64,000 nucleotides of DNA, from NCBI GenBank assembly GCA_023388075.1, contig JAEWGX010000085.1, positions 7,963-71,962 on the forward strand, given 5' to 3'. The DNA comes from Pseudomonadota bacterium. Lineage in GTDB: Bacteria > Pseudomonadota > Gammaproteobacteria > Burkholderiales > Burkholderiaceae_E. The position numbers and the translations under genes were made by a program. The notes beneath the pieces are model-generated. The model had not been told where the DNA came from. It was given only the letters and a program-made list of their open reading frames with translations, and made no database searches. Positions 36,692 to 47,541 of this stretch are shown here, one piece after another (position 1 is the stretch's first letter; the number at the start of each line of letters is the position of its first letter).

Positions 36692-36903
36692 CACCCCCCG
36701 AAGGCCCGGTCGTCAACTGCCCGCAATGCGGCGAGCCGGTCGTCTATGACCCGGCGAACCGTTGGCGCCCGTTCTGCTCGCAGCGCTGCAAGATGATCGA
36801 TCTCGGCGCCTGGGCGAGCGACGGCTACGTCATCCCGGGCAAGCCGATGGAGGCCGACGACGATCTCGTCGATCCACAGACCGGCGAGCCGACAGCCTCC
36901 TAG
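36679..36903 (+). CDS. yacG: DNA gyrase inhibitor YacG
   Basis: A 74-residue zinc-finger protein. The four zinc cysteines are in VNCPQCGE and FCSQRCKMIDLGAW, followed by a short acidic tail. In E. coli YacG binds the GyrB C-terminus and blocks supercoiling. The GTG at 36679, inside the end of zapD, is the only suitable start upstream of the first cysteine pair, giving translational coupling to zapD. Confidence 0.88.
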   Translation: MQPVAPPEGPVVNCPQCGEPVVYDPANRWRPFCSQRCKMIDLGAWASDGYVIPGKPMEADDDLVDPQTGEPTAS

Positions 36904-36909
36904 TACGCC

Positions 36910-37869
36910 CTAGGCCGACCAGGCCGCCCGTTGCATCGCGATGCCGTGGGCGCCGCGGCGCAGCGCCTGCTCGAGATCGCCAGGGCCCAGGCCGCCCAGC
37001 CCGTACACCGGCAGCGGCGTCGCCGCGATCGCCGAGCCGAAGCGCTCCCAGCCGAGCACGGCCGCGCCCGGATGGCTTGCGGTCGCCTGCACCGGGCCGA
37101 AGACGGCCAGGTCGGCACCGAGCGCGCCCGCCCGCGCGAGGTCTTCCTCGTCATGGCAGGAGGCAGCGACCAGCGGCAACGAAGGTCGATCCGCCCGCGC
37201 GGCGAGATCCCGGCCGGTCAGGTGCACCCCGCCACCCGTGCGGTCACCGGCGATCGCCCAGTAGCGGGCATCGTGGCGGCTGCTCACCAGGAGTCGAATG
37301 CGGGCGGACCGCGCGAGCTCCACCACCTGGCTGAAGAGGCGATCGAACTCGGCTGGCGCCAGCGCCGGCTCGCGAAGCTGCAGCAGCCCGAAAGGCGCCG
37401 GTGACAGCGCGAGCCGCTCGGCGAGCCGCGCGAGGAACCGGTCGCTGCCGAGCGCTCCGGCATCGCTGAGCGCGTAGACCTGGGGCAGCGACAGCCACGC
37501 GATCGGCGCGAGCGCGGCGGGCAGCAGCGGCCCGACGTCGATGGACGCCCCGGGGCGCCACACCAGGGCCTGGCCTTCGCGCGACGCGACTTCGCCTTCC
37601 CAGCGCACGACACGACGGAAATGCAGCCGCACGTGGGCATGCTCGTAGACGTGCTCGCGCACCACCCAGGGCCGCGACTCGACCACGCGGATGCCCAGCT
37701 CCTCCTCGAGCTCGCGGGCGAGCGCCGCGGCGGCATCCTCGCCCGGCTCGAACTTGCCGCCCGGGAACTCCCACCAGCCCTCGTACGGCTTGCCGGGCAG
37801 GCGCTGGGCGACGAGCACGCGCCCGTCGTCGCGGAACACCACGCCGACCGCGACGTCGGTGACCGGCAT
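36910..37869 (-). CDS. MutT-type NUDIX hydrolase fused to a thiamine monophosphate synthase-like domain
   Basis: A 319-residue fusion. Residues 1 to about 130 form a MutT domain with a complete NUDIX box ([20 protein letters not shown] and LGI after it), expected to hydrolyse 8-oxo-dGTP. Residues about 140-319 form a TIM-barrel ThiE-like domain ending [20 protein letters not shown]. The ThiE active-site signature is reduced, so the domain may have a repair rather than thiamine role. This fusion is known in beta- and gammaproteobacteria. Its ATG overlaps the stop of the upstream ATPase gene by one base (TGATG). Confidence 0.9.
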   Translation of the reverse strand: MPVTDVAVGVVFRDDGRVLVAQRLPGKPYEGWWEFPGGKFEPGEDAAAALARELEEELGIRVVESRPWVVREHVYEHAHVRLHFRRVVRWEGEVASREGQALVWRPGASIDVGPLLPAALAPIAWLSLPQVYALSDAGALGSDRFLARLAERLALSPAPFGLLQLREPALAPAEFDRLFSQVVELARSARIRLLVSSRHDARYWAIAGDRTGGGVHLTGRDLAARADRPSLPLVAASCHDEEDLARAGALGADLAVFGPVQATASHPGAAVLGWERFGSAIAATPLPVYGLGGLGPGDLEQALRRGAHGIAMQRAAWSA

Positions 37870-38798
37870 CAGGCCTTGACGTGGCGGCCGGCCCAGTCGC
37901 GGGCGAACTGCCACGCGACCCGTCCGGACCGGGAGCCGCGCTCGAGCGCCCAGCGCAGCGCATCGCCGCGGGCCCGCTCGATGTCGCGCGCCGAGGCGCC
38001 GAAGTACGCCAGCCAATGCCCGACCACGGCGAGATAGTCGTCCTGGCGGAACGGGTAGAAGGCGATCCACAGCCCGAAGCGCTCCGAGAGCGAGATCTTC
38101 TCCTCGGAGGTCTCGCCCGGATGGATCTCGCCGTCCTCCGTGTGCCGCGCCTGCAGGTTCTCGCTCATCATCTCCGGCATCAGGTGCCGCCGGTTCGAGG
38201 TGGCATAGACCAGCACGTTGTCGGACTGGCCGGCCACCGAGCCGTCCAGCACCGTCTTCAGGGCCTTGTAGCCTCCCTCTCCCTGCTCGAAGGAGAGGTC
38301 GTCGCAGTAGACGATGAAGCGCTCGGGGCGCGGGCCGACCAGCTCCACCAGCTCGGGCAGGTCCACCAGGTCGTCCTTGTCGACCTCGACCAGCCGCAGG
38401 CCGCGCTCGTGGAACTCGTTGAGGCAGGCCTTGATGAGCGAGGACTTGCCGGTGCCGCGCGCGCCGGTGAGCAGCACGTTGTTGGCCGGGCGGCCCGCGA
38501 CGAACTGGCGGGTGTTGTCCGCGACGAGCCGCTTCTGCTCGTCGATGTTCTGCAGGTCATCGAGCCGCAGCGCGGCCGGCCGCCTCACCGGCACCAGGGA
38601 CGCGACCGAGCCGAAGCCGGTGCGGCGCCGCCGCCAGCGGAAGGCCACCGCGCTGTCCCAATCCGGCTCCTGCGGCGGCGGGAGCAGCCGCACCGCGTGC
38701 GCCACCAGCGGCTCGAGCTGCGCGAGCAGCGATTCCAGCCGGGTCGCGAGCCGCGAAAGATCGGTGGCGGCCGGAGCCTCAGGAGCGGTAGTCGGCAT
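37869..38798 (-). CDS. AAA-type ATP-binding protein (DUF815)
   Basis: A 309-residue AAA-fold protein of the DUF815 family. Walker A is in [16 protein letters not shown] and Walker B in [12 protein letters not shown], followed by [11 protein letters not shown] and a sensor-like [11 protein letters not shown]. Its role is unknown; it is conserved between argJ and mutT in betaproteobacteria. The start is uncertain: ATGs at 38798, 38810 and 38816 are all in frame and all lie inside the end of argJ, without a clear ribosome binding site. Confidence 0.85.
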   Translation of the reverse strand: MPTTAPEAPAATDLSRLATRLESLLAQLEPLVAHAVRLLPPPQEPDWDSAVAFRWRRRRTGFGSVASLVPVRRPAALRLDDLQNIDEQKRLVADNTRQFVAGRPANNVLLTGARGTGKSSLIKACLNEFHERGLRLVEVDKDDLVDLPELVELVGPRPERFIVYCDDLSFEQGEGGYKALKTVLDGSVAGQSDNVLVYATSNRRHLMPEMMSENLQARHTEDGEIHPGETSEEKISLSERFGLWIAFYPFRQDDYLAVVGHWLAYFGASARDIERARGDALRWALERGSRSGRVAWQFARDWAGRHVKA

Positions 38799-40038
38799 TG
38801 ATCGAGACATAGTCATGGGAGAGGTCACAGGTCCAGACGGTGGTGGCGGCATTGCCCCGAGCAAGCAGGACGCGAATCCGGATCTCGGCCTGCCTCATCA
38901 CCCGCTGGCCGTCCTCCTCGCGGTAGGCGGGATGTCGACCGCCGGCGGTCGCGACATGGACATCGTCCAGGTGAAGATCCACGCGCCCCACGTCCAGGTC
39001 GTCGATGCCGGCGTAGCCGATCGCAGCGAGAATGCGGCCCAGATTGGGATCCGACGCGAAGAACGCGGTCTTGACGAGCGGTGAATGGGCGATCGCGTAG
39101 GCAACCGCGGCCGCTTCCGCCTGGCTGCGCGCCTGCTCCACCGCGATCGTGATGAACTTGGTCGCGCCCTCGCCGTCGCGCACGATCGCCTGGGCGAGCA
39201 CCCGTGCCACGTCCTCGAGCGCGTCGAAGACGGCCTGCGCCGCCGGCCCCTCGATACCCGCGCCATCGATCTCGCCCGCCGTGGGCGCAGGCACGCCGAC
39301 ACCGCTCTTGCCGGTGGCGACCAGCAGCAGCGTATCGTTGGTGGAGGTGTCGCCGTCGACGGTGATGCGGTTGAAGCTCGCGTCCGCGATCTCGCGGGCC
39401 CATCGCGCGAGCAGCGGCTGTGGCAGCTGGGCATCGGTCGCGATCAGTCCGAGCATCGTCGCCATGTTCGGCCGGATCATCCCCGCGCCCTTGGCGATGC
39501 CGGTGACGGTCACCGTGAGACCGCCGACCTGCACCTGGCGGGAGACCGCCTTGGGTACCGTGTCCGTGGTCATGATGGCTTCGGCCGCGGCGGCCCAGTT
39601 GGACTCCGACAGGTCCGCCACCGCTAGCGGCAACCCGGCAACGATGCGTTCCACCGGCAGCGGCTCCATGATCACGCCGGTGGACATCGGCAGCACCACC
39701 TCGGCGCCGATGTCCAGCACTTCCGCCACCGCGGCGCCCACCGCGCGCGCATCCTCCAGCCCGCGCGGGCCGGTCCCGGCATTGGCGCAACCGGTGTTGA
39801 CCACGATCGCGCGCGGCTCCCCGCCGCAACCGAAGAGGTTCTCGCGGCAGATCGTGACGGGCGCCGCGCAGAAGCGGTTGCGGGTGAATACCCCCGCCGC
39901 GGTGCTTCCCGCCGCAAGCCGCACGAGCAGCAGGTCGCGCCGCCCGGGCTTGCGGATGCCGGCGCGGGCGGTGCCGAGCTCGAGGCCCGGCACCGGGTGA
40001 AGGCCGGCCGGGTCCGGCGCGGCGAGGTTGACGGGCAT
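38779..40038 (-). CDS. argJ: Bifunctional glutamate N-acetyltransferase/amino-acid N-acetyltransferase ArgJ
   Basis: A 419-residue ornithine acetyltransferase of arginine synthesis. The precursor self-cleaves before the nucleophilic Thr194 in [12 protein letters not shown] to give alpha and beta chains. Other family blocks are [12 protein letters not shown] and [10 protein letters not shown]. It transfers acetyl from N-acetylornithine to glutamate in the cyclic pathway. The ATG at 40038 follows AGGAGAG at about 7 bases. It lies between the divergent patatin gene and the DUF815 ATPase, with which it overlaps by 20 bases. Confidence 0.96.
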   Translation of the reverse strand: MPVNLAAPDPAGLHPVPGLELGTARAGIRKPGRRDLLLVRLAAGSTAAGVFTRNRFCAAPVTICRENLFGCGGEPRAIVVNTGCANAGTGPRGLEDARAVGAAVAEVLDIGAEVVLPMSTGVIMEPLPVERIVAGLPLAVADLSESNWAAAAEAIMTTDTVPKAVSRQVQVGGLTVTVTGIAKGAGMIRPNMATMLGLIATDAQLPQPLLARWAREIADASFNRITVDGDTSTNDTLLLVATGKSGVGVPAPTAGEIDGAGIEGPAAQAVFDALEDVARVLAQAIVRDGEGATKFITIAVEQARSQAEAAAVAYAIAHSPLVKTAFFASDPNLGRILAAIGYAGIDDLDVGRVDLHLDDVHVATAGGRHPAYREEDGQRVMRQAEIRIRVLLARGNAATTVWTCDLSHDYVSINADYRS

Positions 40039-40286
40039 CGACGCTCTCTCCTGTTGCCGTGACGACGGCATCCCGCGGATTCTATCGGCTCGGCCGCGGT
40101 CCCTCGTCCCTGGTCGCGCAACGCGGCGCGCAGCCGGCTACCCGCCGGCCCGCAAGGGTCCGCCGCCCGTCAAATCGGCAGGCGGCGGCGGTTGACCGCG
40201 CTGCCAAAGGCGGGGACGATGCTCGTCTTCCCAGCGCTGTCGCCCGCCGTGCCTGTCTCCCGCCGCCTCGCCGCCCGCCAAGTCGC

Positions 40287-41462
40287 TTGAACGCCGCCCA
40301 GTCACCCGCTCCCGCCGCGCTGGTGCTGACCGGCGGCGGTGCGCGCGCCGCCTACCAGGTGGGCGTGCTCCTCGGCATCCGCCGGGTGCTGCTCGCGGCG
40401 GGCTGGCCGTCGCACGCCAACCCCTTCCGCGTCTTCAGCGGCACCTCCGCCGGCGCGATCAACGCCACCGTCCTCGCCGCGGGCGCCGACCGCTTCTTCG
40501 ACGCGGTGGCCAAGCTCGCGCTGGTATGGGGCACGATCGAGCCCGCGCAGGTCTACCGGGTGGATACCGGCGGGGCCCTCGGCAACGCTGCCCAGTGGCT
40601 GAGCCGGACCAGTCTCGGCTGGCTGGTGCGGCGCCAGCCCAAGTCGCTGTTCGACACCGAGCCACTCGCCGACCTGCTCGAGCGGACCATCGACTTCGAG
40701 CGCCTGAAGAGCAACCTGGCGCAAGGTCATCTCGACGCGCTGGCGGTGTCGACATCCAGCTATACCAGCGGCGGACATGTCACCTTCTTCCAATGCCGCG
40801 ATGCGCGCGATCCGATCCGGCGCAGCCAGCGCATCCTGCGGCCGGCGACCCTCACGGTGGAGCACCTGATGGCCTCGAGCGCCATCCCGTTCCTGTTTCC
40901 CGCGGTTCCGCTCACCATCGAGGGCTCGAACGAGTTCTTCGGCGACGGCTCGATGCGACAGACCGCGCCGATCAGCCCGGCGGTGCACCTCGGTGCGAGC
41001 CGGATCCTCGTGATCGGCTCGGCCGCCACCGACCCCGGCGTGGTGCGCGCCGCGACCGAGGGATCCCAGTACAGCTACCCGAGCCTTGGCCAGGTGGGCG
41101 CGCATGCGCTTGCCAGCATCTTCCTCGACGCGTTGGCGAGCGACCTGGAGCGGCTCGAGCGGATCAACCGCACGCTCTCGCTCATGCCGCCGCCGCTGCG
41201 CCGTCGCAGCGGACTGAAGCCGCTGAAGACGCTGGTGATATCGCCGAGCCGAACGCTCGATGCCATCGCGACCGCTCACGTGAAGCGGCTGCCGCGCAGC
41301 GTGCGGGTCCTGCTCGGCGTGATGGGCGCGACCCGCGGCCGCGGCGTCGCGTTCACCTCCTACCTGCTCTTCGACCGCAGCTACACGCGGCGGCTGCTCG
41401 CGATGGGGCGGCGCGACGCCCTGACCAAGCGCGCCGAGATCGAGGCGTTCTTCGGGCGCTGA
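40287..41462 (+). CDS. Patatin-like phospholipase
   Basis: A 391-residue protein of the patatin-like phospholipase family. It has the oxyanion motif GGGARAAY (16-23), the nucleophile Ser54 in GTSAG and the catalytic Asp220 in GDGSMRQ, so the Ser-Asp dyad is complete. The domain spans about 8-260; the remaining ~130 residues contain DUF-type sequence found in similar bacterial proteins. It probably hydrolyses membrane or storage lipids in the cytoplasm. The start is uncertain: a TTG at 40287 just before the domain is used, with no clear ribosome binding site. The 248-base gap upstream to argJ holds nothing else recognisable. Confidence 0.82.
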   Translation: MNAAQSPAPAALVLTGGGARAAYQVGVLLGIRRVLLAAGWPSHANPFRVFSGTSAGAINATVLAAGADRFFDAVAKLALVWGTIEPAQVYRVDTGGALGNAAQWLSRTSLGWLVRRQPKSLFDTEPLADLLERTIDFERLKSNLAQGHLDALAVSTSSYTSGGHVTFFQCRDARDPIRRSQRILRPATLTVEHLMASSAIPFLFPAVPLTIEGSNEFFGDGSMRQTAPISPAVHLGASRILVIGSAATDPGVVRAATEGSQYSYPSLGQVGAHALASIFLDALASDLERLERINRTLSLMPPPLRRRSGLKPLKTLVISPSRTLDAIATAHVKRLPRSVRVLLGVMGATRGRGVAFTSYLLFDRSYTRRLLAMGRRDALTKRAEIEAFFGR

Positions 41463-41522
41463 GGACGCCCCGAAGCGGCCTTGCGCCGCCCGATCGCTCG
41501 CCTCGAAAACCCGACTAGTTCG

Positions 41523-44345
41523 TCAGGCGAGCCGCCCGTGGCACTGCTTGTACTTCCTGCCGGACCCGCACGGGCAAGGATCATTGCGGCCGATCTTCTG
41601 CCCGAAGCGGCGGAACGGCTGCGGCGCGTCGTCGCCATCGGCCTCCGCGCCGACAGTCTGCAGGCGCATGGCCACCGTCTCGACCTCCTCCTCGGCCGTG
41701 GCGGCGCCGCCGGCGTCGGCATGGACGTAGGTGGCTCCCCCGTAGGCGGCCTCGGCCTTGTCCTCCACCTGCTCCGCGACCTGCTCGGCCTGCTCGGCGG
41801 ATTGGATCTGCACGTTCATCAGCACGCGGGTGACCTCGTTGCGGATCGCCTGCAGCATCAGCTCGAAGAGCTCGAACGCCTCGCGCTTGTACTCCTGCTT
41901 TGGGTTCTTCTGCGCGTAGCCGCGCAGGTGGATGCCCTGGCGCAGGTAGTCCAGCGCGGCAAGGTGCTCGCGCCAGTGCTGGTCGATCGACTGCAGCGTG
42001 ATCGAACGCTCGAAGTTGCCGAACGCCTCGCGGCCGACCAGCTCCACCTTGGCCTGGTAGTGCGCGTCCGCCGCCGTCTGGACGCGCTCGAGCAGCTCTT
42101 CGTCCGACAGGTCCGGGTTCTCCGTCATCACCTGGGCGAGAGGCACGTCGAGCTGCCAGTCGTTCCTGAGCTCGGTCTCGAGCCCGGCGATGTCCCACTG
42201 CTCCTCGATGCTTTCCTCGGGCACGTGCCGGCGGAAGATCTCCTCGAACACGCCGCGCCGCAGGCTGGTGATCAGCTCCGAGACGTCCGTGGAATCGAGC
42301 AGCTCGTTGCGCTGGCCGTAGATGACCTTGCGCTGCTCGTTCGCGACGTCGTCGTACTCCAGCAGCTGCTTGCGGATGTCGAAGTTGCGGGCTTCCACCT
42401 TGCGCTGCGCCGACTCGATGGAACGGGACACCATGCCCGACTCGATCGCCTCCCCCTCCGGCAGCTTCAGCCGGTCCATGATCGCCTTGAGGCGGTCGCC
42501 GGCGAAGATCTTGAGTAGCGGATCCTCCATCGACAGGTAGAAGCGCGAGGAGCCCGGGTCGCCCTGGCGACCCGAACGACCGCGCAGCTGGTTGTCGATC
42601 CGGCGGGATTCGTGGCGCTCGGTGCCGATGATGTGCAGCCCGCCCGCATCCAGCACCGCCTGGTGAAGCGCGCCCCATTCGCTGCGCAGCTTCTCCACCT
42701 GCGCCGCTTTCTCCTCTTCCGGCAGGTCCTCCCGCGCGTTGACCGCCTCCACCAGCTTCTCGACACTGCCGCCCAGCACGATGTCCGTGCCTCGACCCGC
42801 CATGTTGGTCGCGATGGTGACCTGCTTGGGCCTGCCGGCCTGCGCCACGATCTCCGCCTCGCGGGCGTGCTGCTTGGCGTTCAGGACGTTGTGCGGAAGC
42901 TTGTGCTCGTTGAGCAGGCCGGAGAGCAGTTCCGAGTTCTCGATCGACGTGGTGCCGACCAGCACCGGCTGGCCGCGCTCGTAGCAGTCCCGGATGTCCT
43001 CCAGGATCGCGTTGTACTTCTCCCGCCCGGTGCGGAACACCTGGTCCTGCAGGTCCTTGCGGATCATCGGCCGGTGGGTGGGAACGACCACCGTCTCGAG
43101 CTTGTAGATCTCCTGGAACTCGTAGGCTTCCGTGTCCGCCGTACCGGTCATGCCTGCCAGCTTCTCGTACATCCGGAAGTAGTTCTGGAAGGTGATCGAG
43201 GCGAGCGTCTGGTTCTCGGATTGGATCTTGACGCCTTCCTTCGCCTCCACGCCCTGGTGCAGCCCGTCCGACCAGCGCCTGCCGACCATCAGGCGGCCGG
43301 TGAACTCGTCGACGATCACCACCTCGCCGTTCTGGACCACGTAGTGCTGGTCCCGGTGGTAGAGCGTGTGCGCCCGCAGCGCCACCATCAAGTGGTGGAT
43401 CAGCGCGATGTTGGACGGATCGTAGAGGCTCGCGCCTTCGGCGAGCAGGCCCATCCGGGCCAGGATCTGCTCGGCGTGCTCGTGTCCCGCTTCGGAGAGG
43501 TAGACCTGGTGGCTCTTGCGGTCCACCCAATAGTCACCCGGCAGGTCCGGCGCGTCGGACTTCGGCTCCGACTCCATCTCGGTGAGGAGCGGCGGCACCG
43601 AGTTCATGCGGATGTAGAGCTCCGCATGCTCCTCGGCCGGCCCGGAGATGATCAGCGGCGTACGGGCCTCGTCGATCAGGATCGAATCCACTTCGTCGAC
43701 GATCGCGTAGAAGAGCTTGCGCTGCATCCGCGAGGCGGCGTCGTACACCATGTTGTCGCGCAGGTAGTCGAAGCCGTACTCGTTGTTGGTGCCGTAGGTG
43801 ATGTCGGCGGCATAGGCCGCGCGCTTCTCCTCCTGCGGCTGCTGGGACACGATGACCCCGACCGAGAGGCCGAGGAACCGGTACAGCCGTCCCATCCACT
43901 CCGCGTCGCGGGTGGCGAGGTAGTCGTTCACTGTGACCACGTGCACGCCGCGGCCGGCAAGGCTGTTCAGGTAGACTGGCAGCGTGGCCGTGAGGGTCTT
44001 GCCCTCGCCGGTGCGCATCTCCGCGATGTTGCCGTTGTGGAGCACCATCCCGCCGAGCAGCTGCACGTCGAAATGGCGCATCCCGAGCGAGCGCTTGGCT
44101 GCCTCGCGGCAGACGGCGAACGCCTCCGGCAGCAGGTCCTCGAGCGCCTTGGCAAGATCCTTGCCGGCGGCGGTCTCGCTGGCGATGCGCTCCCGGAACT
44201 CGACTGTCTTCGCTCGCAGACCCTCGTCCGACAGCGCGGAGAGCGAGGGTTCGAGGGCATTGATTCCCTCGACCGCTTTCCCGTACTGTTTCAGCAGTCG
44301 CTGGTTCCGGCTGCCGAAGATGCTGGTGAGGACTTTCTGGAACAT
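41523..44345 (-). CDS. secA: Preprotein translocase ATPase SecA
   Basis: A 940-residue SecA, close to the family length. It opens [18 protein letters not shown], has Walker A in [19 protein letters not shown], Walker B in [10 protein letters not shown], the [10 protein letters not shown] helicase motif and the C-terminal SecB/phospholipid zinc motif [13 protein letters not shown]. It drives export of unfolded preproteins through SecYEG. It is convergent with the patatin gene and head-to-head with dciA, whose proposed ATG overlaps its own in a CATG. Confidence 0.98.
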   Translation of the reverse strand: MFQKVLTSIFGSRNQRLLKQYGKAVEGINALEPSLSALSDEGLRAKTVEFRERIASETAAGKDLAKALEDLLPEAFAVCREAAKRSLGMRHFDVQLLGGMVLHNGNIAEMRTGEGKTLTATLPVYLNSLAGRGVHVVTVNDYLATRDAEWMGRLYRFLGLSVGVIVSQQPQEEKRAAYAADITYGTNNEYGFDYLRDNMVYDAASRMQRKLFYAIVDEVDSILIDEARTPLIISGPAEEHAELYIRMNSVPPLLTEMESEPKSDAPDLPGDYWVDRKSHQVYLSEAGHEHAEQILARMGLLAEGASLYDPSNIALIHHLMVALRAHTLYHRDQHYVVQNGEVVIVDEFTGRLMVGRRWSDGLHQGVEAKEGVKIQSENQTLASITFQNYFRMYEKLAGMTGTADTEAYEFQEIYKLETVVVPTHRPMIRKDLQDQVFRTGREKYNAILEDIRDCYERGQPVLVGTTSIENSELLSGLLNEHKLPHNVLNAKQHAREAEIVAQAGRPKQVTIATNMAGRGTDIVLGGSVEKLVEAVNAREDLPEEEKAAQVEKLRSEWGALHQAVLDAGGLHIIGTERHESRRIDNQLRGRSGRQGDPGSSRFYLSMEDPLLKIFAGDRLKAIMDRLKLPEGEAIESGMVSRSIESAQRKVEARNFDIRKQLLEYDDVANEQRKVIYGQRNELLDSTDVSELITSLRRGVFEEIFRRHVPEESIEEQWDIAGLETELRNDWQLDVPLAQVMTENPDLSDEELLERVQTAADAHYQAKVELVGREAFGNFERSITLQSIDQHWREHLAALDYLRQGIHLRGYAQKNPKQEYKREAFELFELMLQAIRNEVTRVLMNVQIQSAEQAEQVAEQVEDKAEAAYGGATYVHADAGGAATAEEEVETVAMRLQTVGAEADGDDAPQPFRRFGQKIGRNDPCPCGSGRKYKQCHGRLA

Positions 44346-44862
44346 GGATGCCCTGGGCAAACCAAACCAAAAATCTTATCACGCGACCCTCGGCCGGCCC
44401 GGGCCCTCGGGTCACGGGCGGCGCAAGGGACGCGACCGCGGGCCGGTGCCGGCGCTCTCGTTCCTCGCCGGCACCGAGCTGGGCTCCGCCTGCGAGCGCC
44501 TGGCAGCGCTGGAGCGGGACCTGCGGCTCATCCAGCCGACCCTGCCGATCCTGCCGCTCAAGCTGGCCGGACAGGTGCTGGTGGTCACCGCCGGCTCGCC
44601 CACGGTGGCCGCGCGCTTGCGCCAGTTCGAGCCCAGCCTCATCCAGGGCCTGCGCGCTCGCGGCTGGCTGGTGGGCCGGATCCGGTTCCGGCCGATCGCG
44701 ATCCACGATGTGCCGGCACCGCCGCCCGCGCGGGTCAAGGAACCGGTGAGCACCGCCGTGGTGGAGCGGATCGCGGCGCTGCAGGACGAGGAGATGGCGC
44801 CGGAGCTGCGGGCGGCGCTGGCGGCCTTCGTGAGGCGGCAGCGCGGCTACCGGGGTTCTTGA
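44344..44862 (+). CDS. dciA: DciA family replicative helicase loader (DUF721)
   Basis: A protein of up to 172 residues. The conserved DUF721 core runs from [20 protein letters not shown] to [19 protein letters not shown]. DciA loads DnaB in bacteria without DnaC. The start at 44344 overlaps the secA start on the other strand, which would leave no promoter room, and the first 34 codons include an AT-rich stretch; a GTG at 44446, just before the core, is a plausible alternative. The secA-dciA neighbourhood is standard for betaproteobacteria. Its other usual neighbour, lpxC, is here displaced by about 8 kb of accessory genes. Confidence 0.85.
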   Translation: MDALGKPNQKSYHATLGRPGPSGHGRRKGRDRGPVPALSFLAGTELGSACERLAALERDLRLIQPTLPILPLKLAGQVLVVTAGSPTVAARLRQFEPSLIQGLRARGWLVGRIRFRPIAIHDVPAPPPARVKEPVSTAVVERIAALQDEEMAPELRAALAAFVRRQRGYRGS

Positions 44863-44896
44863 CTGTCCTTGCCCTTCCTTCTGCCCGACACAGCCG

Positions 44897-45649
44897 CTAG
44901 CTCGGATGACCCTCCCTACCGGACAGGGCATGGGCGAGAAAGGCAACGATGTCGTCTTGTTGCACACCCTCTACGGGCGTATGTTCGCCAGGGTAGATCT
45001 TGCACCACTTGTCGGCACTTCCAAGACCATCGAACAAATCCAGCTGACCGGTCCGCGTGAAGAACTGGTCGTCCCATTTCATCTGGAATAGCGTCGGACA
45101 GCGTACTGCAGGCGCATTTTCTACCAGGCGGTGGCTATTCGGGTAGTTGGCTCCCCACATGCCGAGTACTGCAGCGCGAATGCGTGGCTCCGCGGCCACC
45201 AATGGCAAGCCGTAGGCCGTGCCCATCGAAACGCCATACCAGCCGATCGACGCGGAATCGATCATGTCCATCTGCAGCAGACGATCAATTGTCGCCTGCC
45301 ATTCAGCCACCATGAAATCGATCCGAGTGTCGCTTTCCCACATGTCGCGAAACTCCTGCTGCACCGACGGACCGGTCATTCCACCGTCGGTGCGACGCGC
45401 GCCATGGATAGGGCCGTCGATCGCGGCCACAGCGAACCCGAGCTCCTCCACGAAGCGGATTGCGATCTCGACGATCCCAGGCGCATTCTTGGATTGGGAA
45501 CCGCCATGGCCGATCAGGACCAGCGGCCGTCGCCCGCTCAGCTGCATCGGAGTCCATAGCATCCCGGGCACTTCGCTACCCGCGCGGGGCACCGCAAACT
45601 CACGCGCCAGTACGCGATCCTTCCATCTGTCCTCACTAACCCAGCGCAT
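44897..45649 (-). CDS. Alpha/beta hydrolase (dienelactone hydrolase-like)
   Basis: A 250-residue cytoplasmic alpha/beta hydrolase with no signal peptide. The nucleophile is Ser141 in GVSMGT, the oxyanion region HGGSQSK starts at 48, the acid is Asp193 or Asp194 in MKWDDQFF, and the histidine is His223 in PGEHTP, so a full triad is present. The substrate is unknown; esters, lactones or C-C bonds are all handled by relatives. The ATG at 45649 follows GGGGA at 7 bases. It is the last gene of the TRAP operon, 17 bases after dctM, and likely processes the imported compound or a derivative. Confidence 0.85.
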   Translation of the reverse strand: MRWVSEDRWKDRVLAREFAVPRAGSEVPGMLWTPMQLSGRRPLVLIGHGGSQSKNAPGIVEIAIRFVEELGFAVAAIDGPIHGARRTDGGMTGPSVQQEFRDMWESDTRIDFMVAEWQATIDRLLQMDMIDSASIGWYGVSMGTAYGLPLVAAEPRIRAAVLGMWGANYPNSHRLVENAPAVRCPTLFQMKWDDQFFTRTGQLDLFDGLGSADKWCKIYPGEHTPVEGVQQDDIVAFLAHALSGREGHPS

Positions 45650-45666
45650 GTTCTGTTCCCCAGTGG

Positions 45667-46992
45667 TTAGATCTTGGACGGCAGCCAAAGAGCCAGTTGC
45701 GGAAACCAGTACACCAACACAGCGACTCCCAGAATCAGCACCCAATACGGCGTGACACCACGGAAGATTTCGGACAACCGGACTTCCGCATCAGGTACGG
45801 CAGCCTTGACCACGAACACTCCCAGACCGAACGGAGGTGTGAGCACGCCGGCCTCGATCACTAAGATGCCCACCAAAGCAAAGGTGATCGAGTCCAAGCC
45901 CAATGCTTGGGCGATCGGCCAGAAAATCGGCACCGTCAGCAACATGATCGAGATCGAGTCAATCAGGCAGCCCATCACAAGCCAAACCGCGGCCATGAAC
46001 AGGAACGTGCCGCCCGTCCCCAGCCCCATGCCTTCGAGCATGCCACGGACCGTATCGGGCACACCCTCAAGCGCCAGCAGCTTCGTATACATGGTGGCGC
46101 ACAGGATCAGGAGCAGGATCGGAGTAACCGTGTTGCCGCTTTCGATGACGCACTTCATCTGCTTTCGCGGCGACATGCCCTTGGCCCAGGCAAGGAGGCC
46201 GGCGCCCAGCATTCCCAGCGCTCCAGCCTCGGTGGGAGTGGCAAAACCGAACCAGATCGAGCCGAGAGTCACCACGATCAGCAGTGCCACGCCAATCCAT
46301 CCTACCCGCTCGCTCCGCCGCCCCTGCGCGGTGGCAGGCCGGCGGGCAGCGCGTTCAGCCTCAGGACCCTCGGGTGCCACGCTTGGATCGATCTTGGCAT
46401 GCGCCACGCAGTAAACGGCATACAGGAGCGCCAGCAGGATTCCGGGCCCGACTCCGGCGGCGAACAGCTTGCCCACGGACTGCTCGGTGAGCACCGCCCA
46501 GATGACCATCAGCACCGAAGGAGGAAGCAGCAGGCCAAGCACCGAGCTACCGGCAATGCACCCTGTAGCGAAGGAGCGGCGATACTGCTGTCTGCGCATG
46601 ACCGGGTAGGCCACATGAGAAAATGCCGCCGCCGCCGCCATCCCGACGCCGGTGACCGCGGCGAATACCGCATTGCCGGCAACCGTGGCAACCGCCAGCC
46701 TCGCAGGGATGCCGCGCAACAACCGGTTGGCTACGTTGAACAAGTCCGAGGCTGCGCCGCAGTGTGCGATCAGCATACCCATCACGGTGAAGAGCAGGAC
46801 GACAGACAAGTTGTAGTCCTTGAGCCCCGAGACAGCCGTTTGCTGCAAGAGGCTGAGCATTGGCTCCAGGCCACCGAGGCTGAAGTAGAGCCCTACGGCT
46901 GACGCCACGCCGAACGCGAACGGTACGTGGACGCCCAGGATGGCCAACCCGGCGATCAGCCCAAGGATGATCCAGATGCCTTCGGATCCCAT
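45667..46992 (-). CDS. TRAP transporter large permease DctM
   Basis: A 441-residue membrane protein of the DctM/TRAP large subunit family, with about twelve hydrophobic segments. It includes the conserved FTVMGMLIAHCG and GCIAGSSVLGLLLPPSVLMVIWA blocks and the late WLVMGCLIDSISIMLLTVPIFWPIA. It carries the substrate across the inner membrane using a sodium or proton gradient, together with DctQ and the periplasmic DctP. It lies 33 bases after dctQ and 17 bases before the hydrolase gene. Confidence 0.93.
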   Translation of the reverse strand: MGSEGIWIILGLIAGLAILGVHVPFAFGVASAVGLYFSLGGLEPMLSLLQQTAVSGLKDYNLSVVLLFTVMGMLIAHCGAASDLFNVANRLLRGIPARLAVATVAGNAVFAAVTGVGMAAAAAFSHVAYPVMRRQQYRRSFATGCIAGSSVLGLLLPPSVLMVIWAVLTEQSVGKLFAAGVGPGILLALLYAVYCVAHAKIDPSVAPEGPEAERAARRPATAQGRRSERVGWIGVALLIVVTLGSIWFGFATPTEAGALGMLGAGLLAWAKGMSPRKQMKCVIESGNTVTPILLLILCATMYTKLLALEGVPDTVRGMLEGMGLGTGGTFLFMAAVWLVMGCLIDSISIMLLTVPIFWPIAQALGLDSITFALVGILVIEAGVLTPPFGLGVFVVKAAVPDAEVRLSEIFRGVTPYWVLILGVAVLVYWFPQLALWLPSKI

Positions 46993-47025
46993 TTCACTCT
47001 TCTCGTATTTGGTGCCCTTCCGGCG

Positions 47026-47541
47026 TCACTCCGGCAACTGGCCCTCGGCCGCGGTCATTCGACCCCGAAGAGACTCGATGGCCAGGTACAGGCACACACC
47101 TGTGGCGATGACCCACAAGACGAACGTGCCGATGCGCAGCGGCCAGGCGGGAATCCGAAACGCGTCCATGCCGTAGAACTCGGAAGTCACCAGCCCCTGA
47201 ATCATGGGTTCCCACGAGGTCACGACAAGCGCGCCGAACATCAGCGTACCCGCCGACCAAGCCAGGGTGTTGAGGACGCTACGGCCAACAGGGCCGAGGG
47301 CGTCAAACAGGACCGAAACCCGAAGCAATCGGCGTTCGATCATCACGTGAGGAGTCTGCAGGAAGACCACTAGTGCAAGAGCTGTCGCCACGAGTTCGGC
47401 AGTACCCTGGAACGGAGCCCCGAACAACTGGCGCGCCAGGACGTCGTAACACACCAAAGCCATCATCAGCACGGTCAGCAGCGCCCCCAACCTGTGCAGG
47501 AGTAGGGCTACGCGGCCGATGGTGCGCGAGACGTCAGCCAC
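47026..47541 (-). CDS. TRAP transporter small permease DctQ
   Basis: A 171-residue protein with four hydrophobic segments (about 15-40, 50-75, 90-115, 130-155), matching the DctQ small subunit in size and topology. Two GTG codons are possible starts; 47541 is chosen because it lies right at the end of the SDR gene (8-base overlap), giving coupling, whereas 47580 would give a larger overlap. It should form the membrane complex with DctM. Confidence 0.82.
   Translation of the reverse strand: MADVSRTIGRVALLLHRLGALLTVLMMALVCYDVLARQLFGAPFQGTAELVATALALVVFLQTPHVMIERRLLRVSVLFDALGPVGRSVLNTLAWSAGTLMFGALVVTSWEPMIQGLVTSEFYGMDAFRIPAWPLRIGTFVLWVIATGVCLYLAIESLRGRMTAAEGQLPE

Noticed and set aside
42612..44343. 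Long plus-strand frame antisense to secA continuing into dciA
   Set aside because: Only the last part, from 44344, carries a recognisable domain (DUF721); the rest mirrors secA codons.
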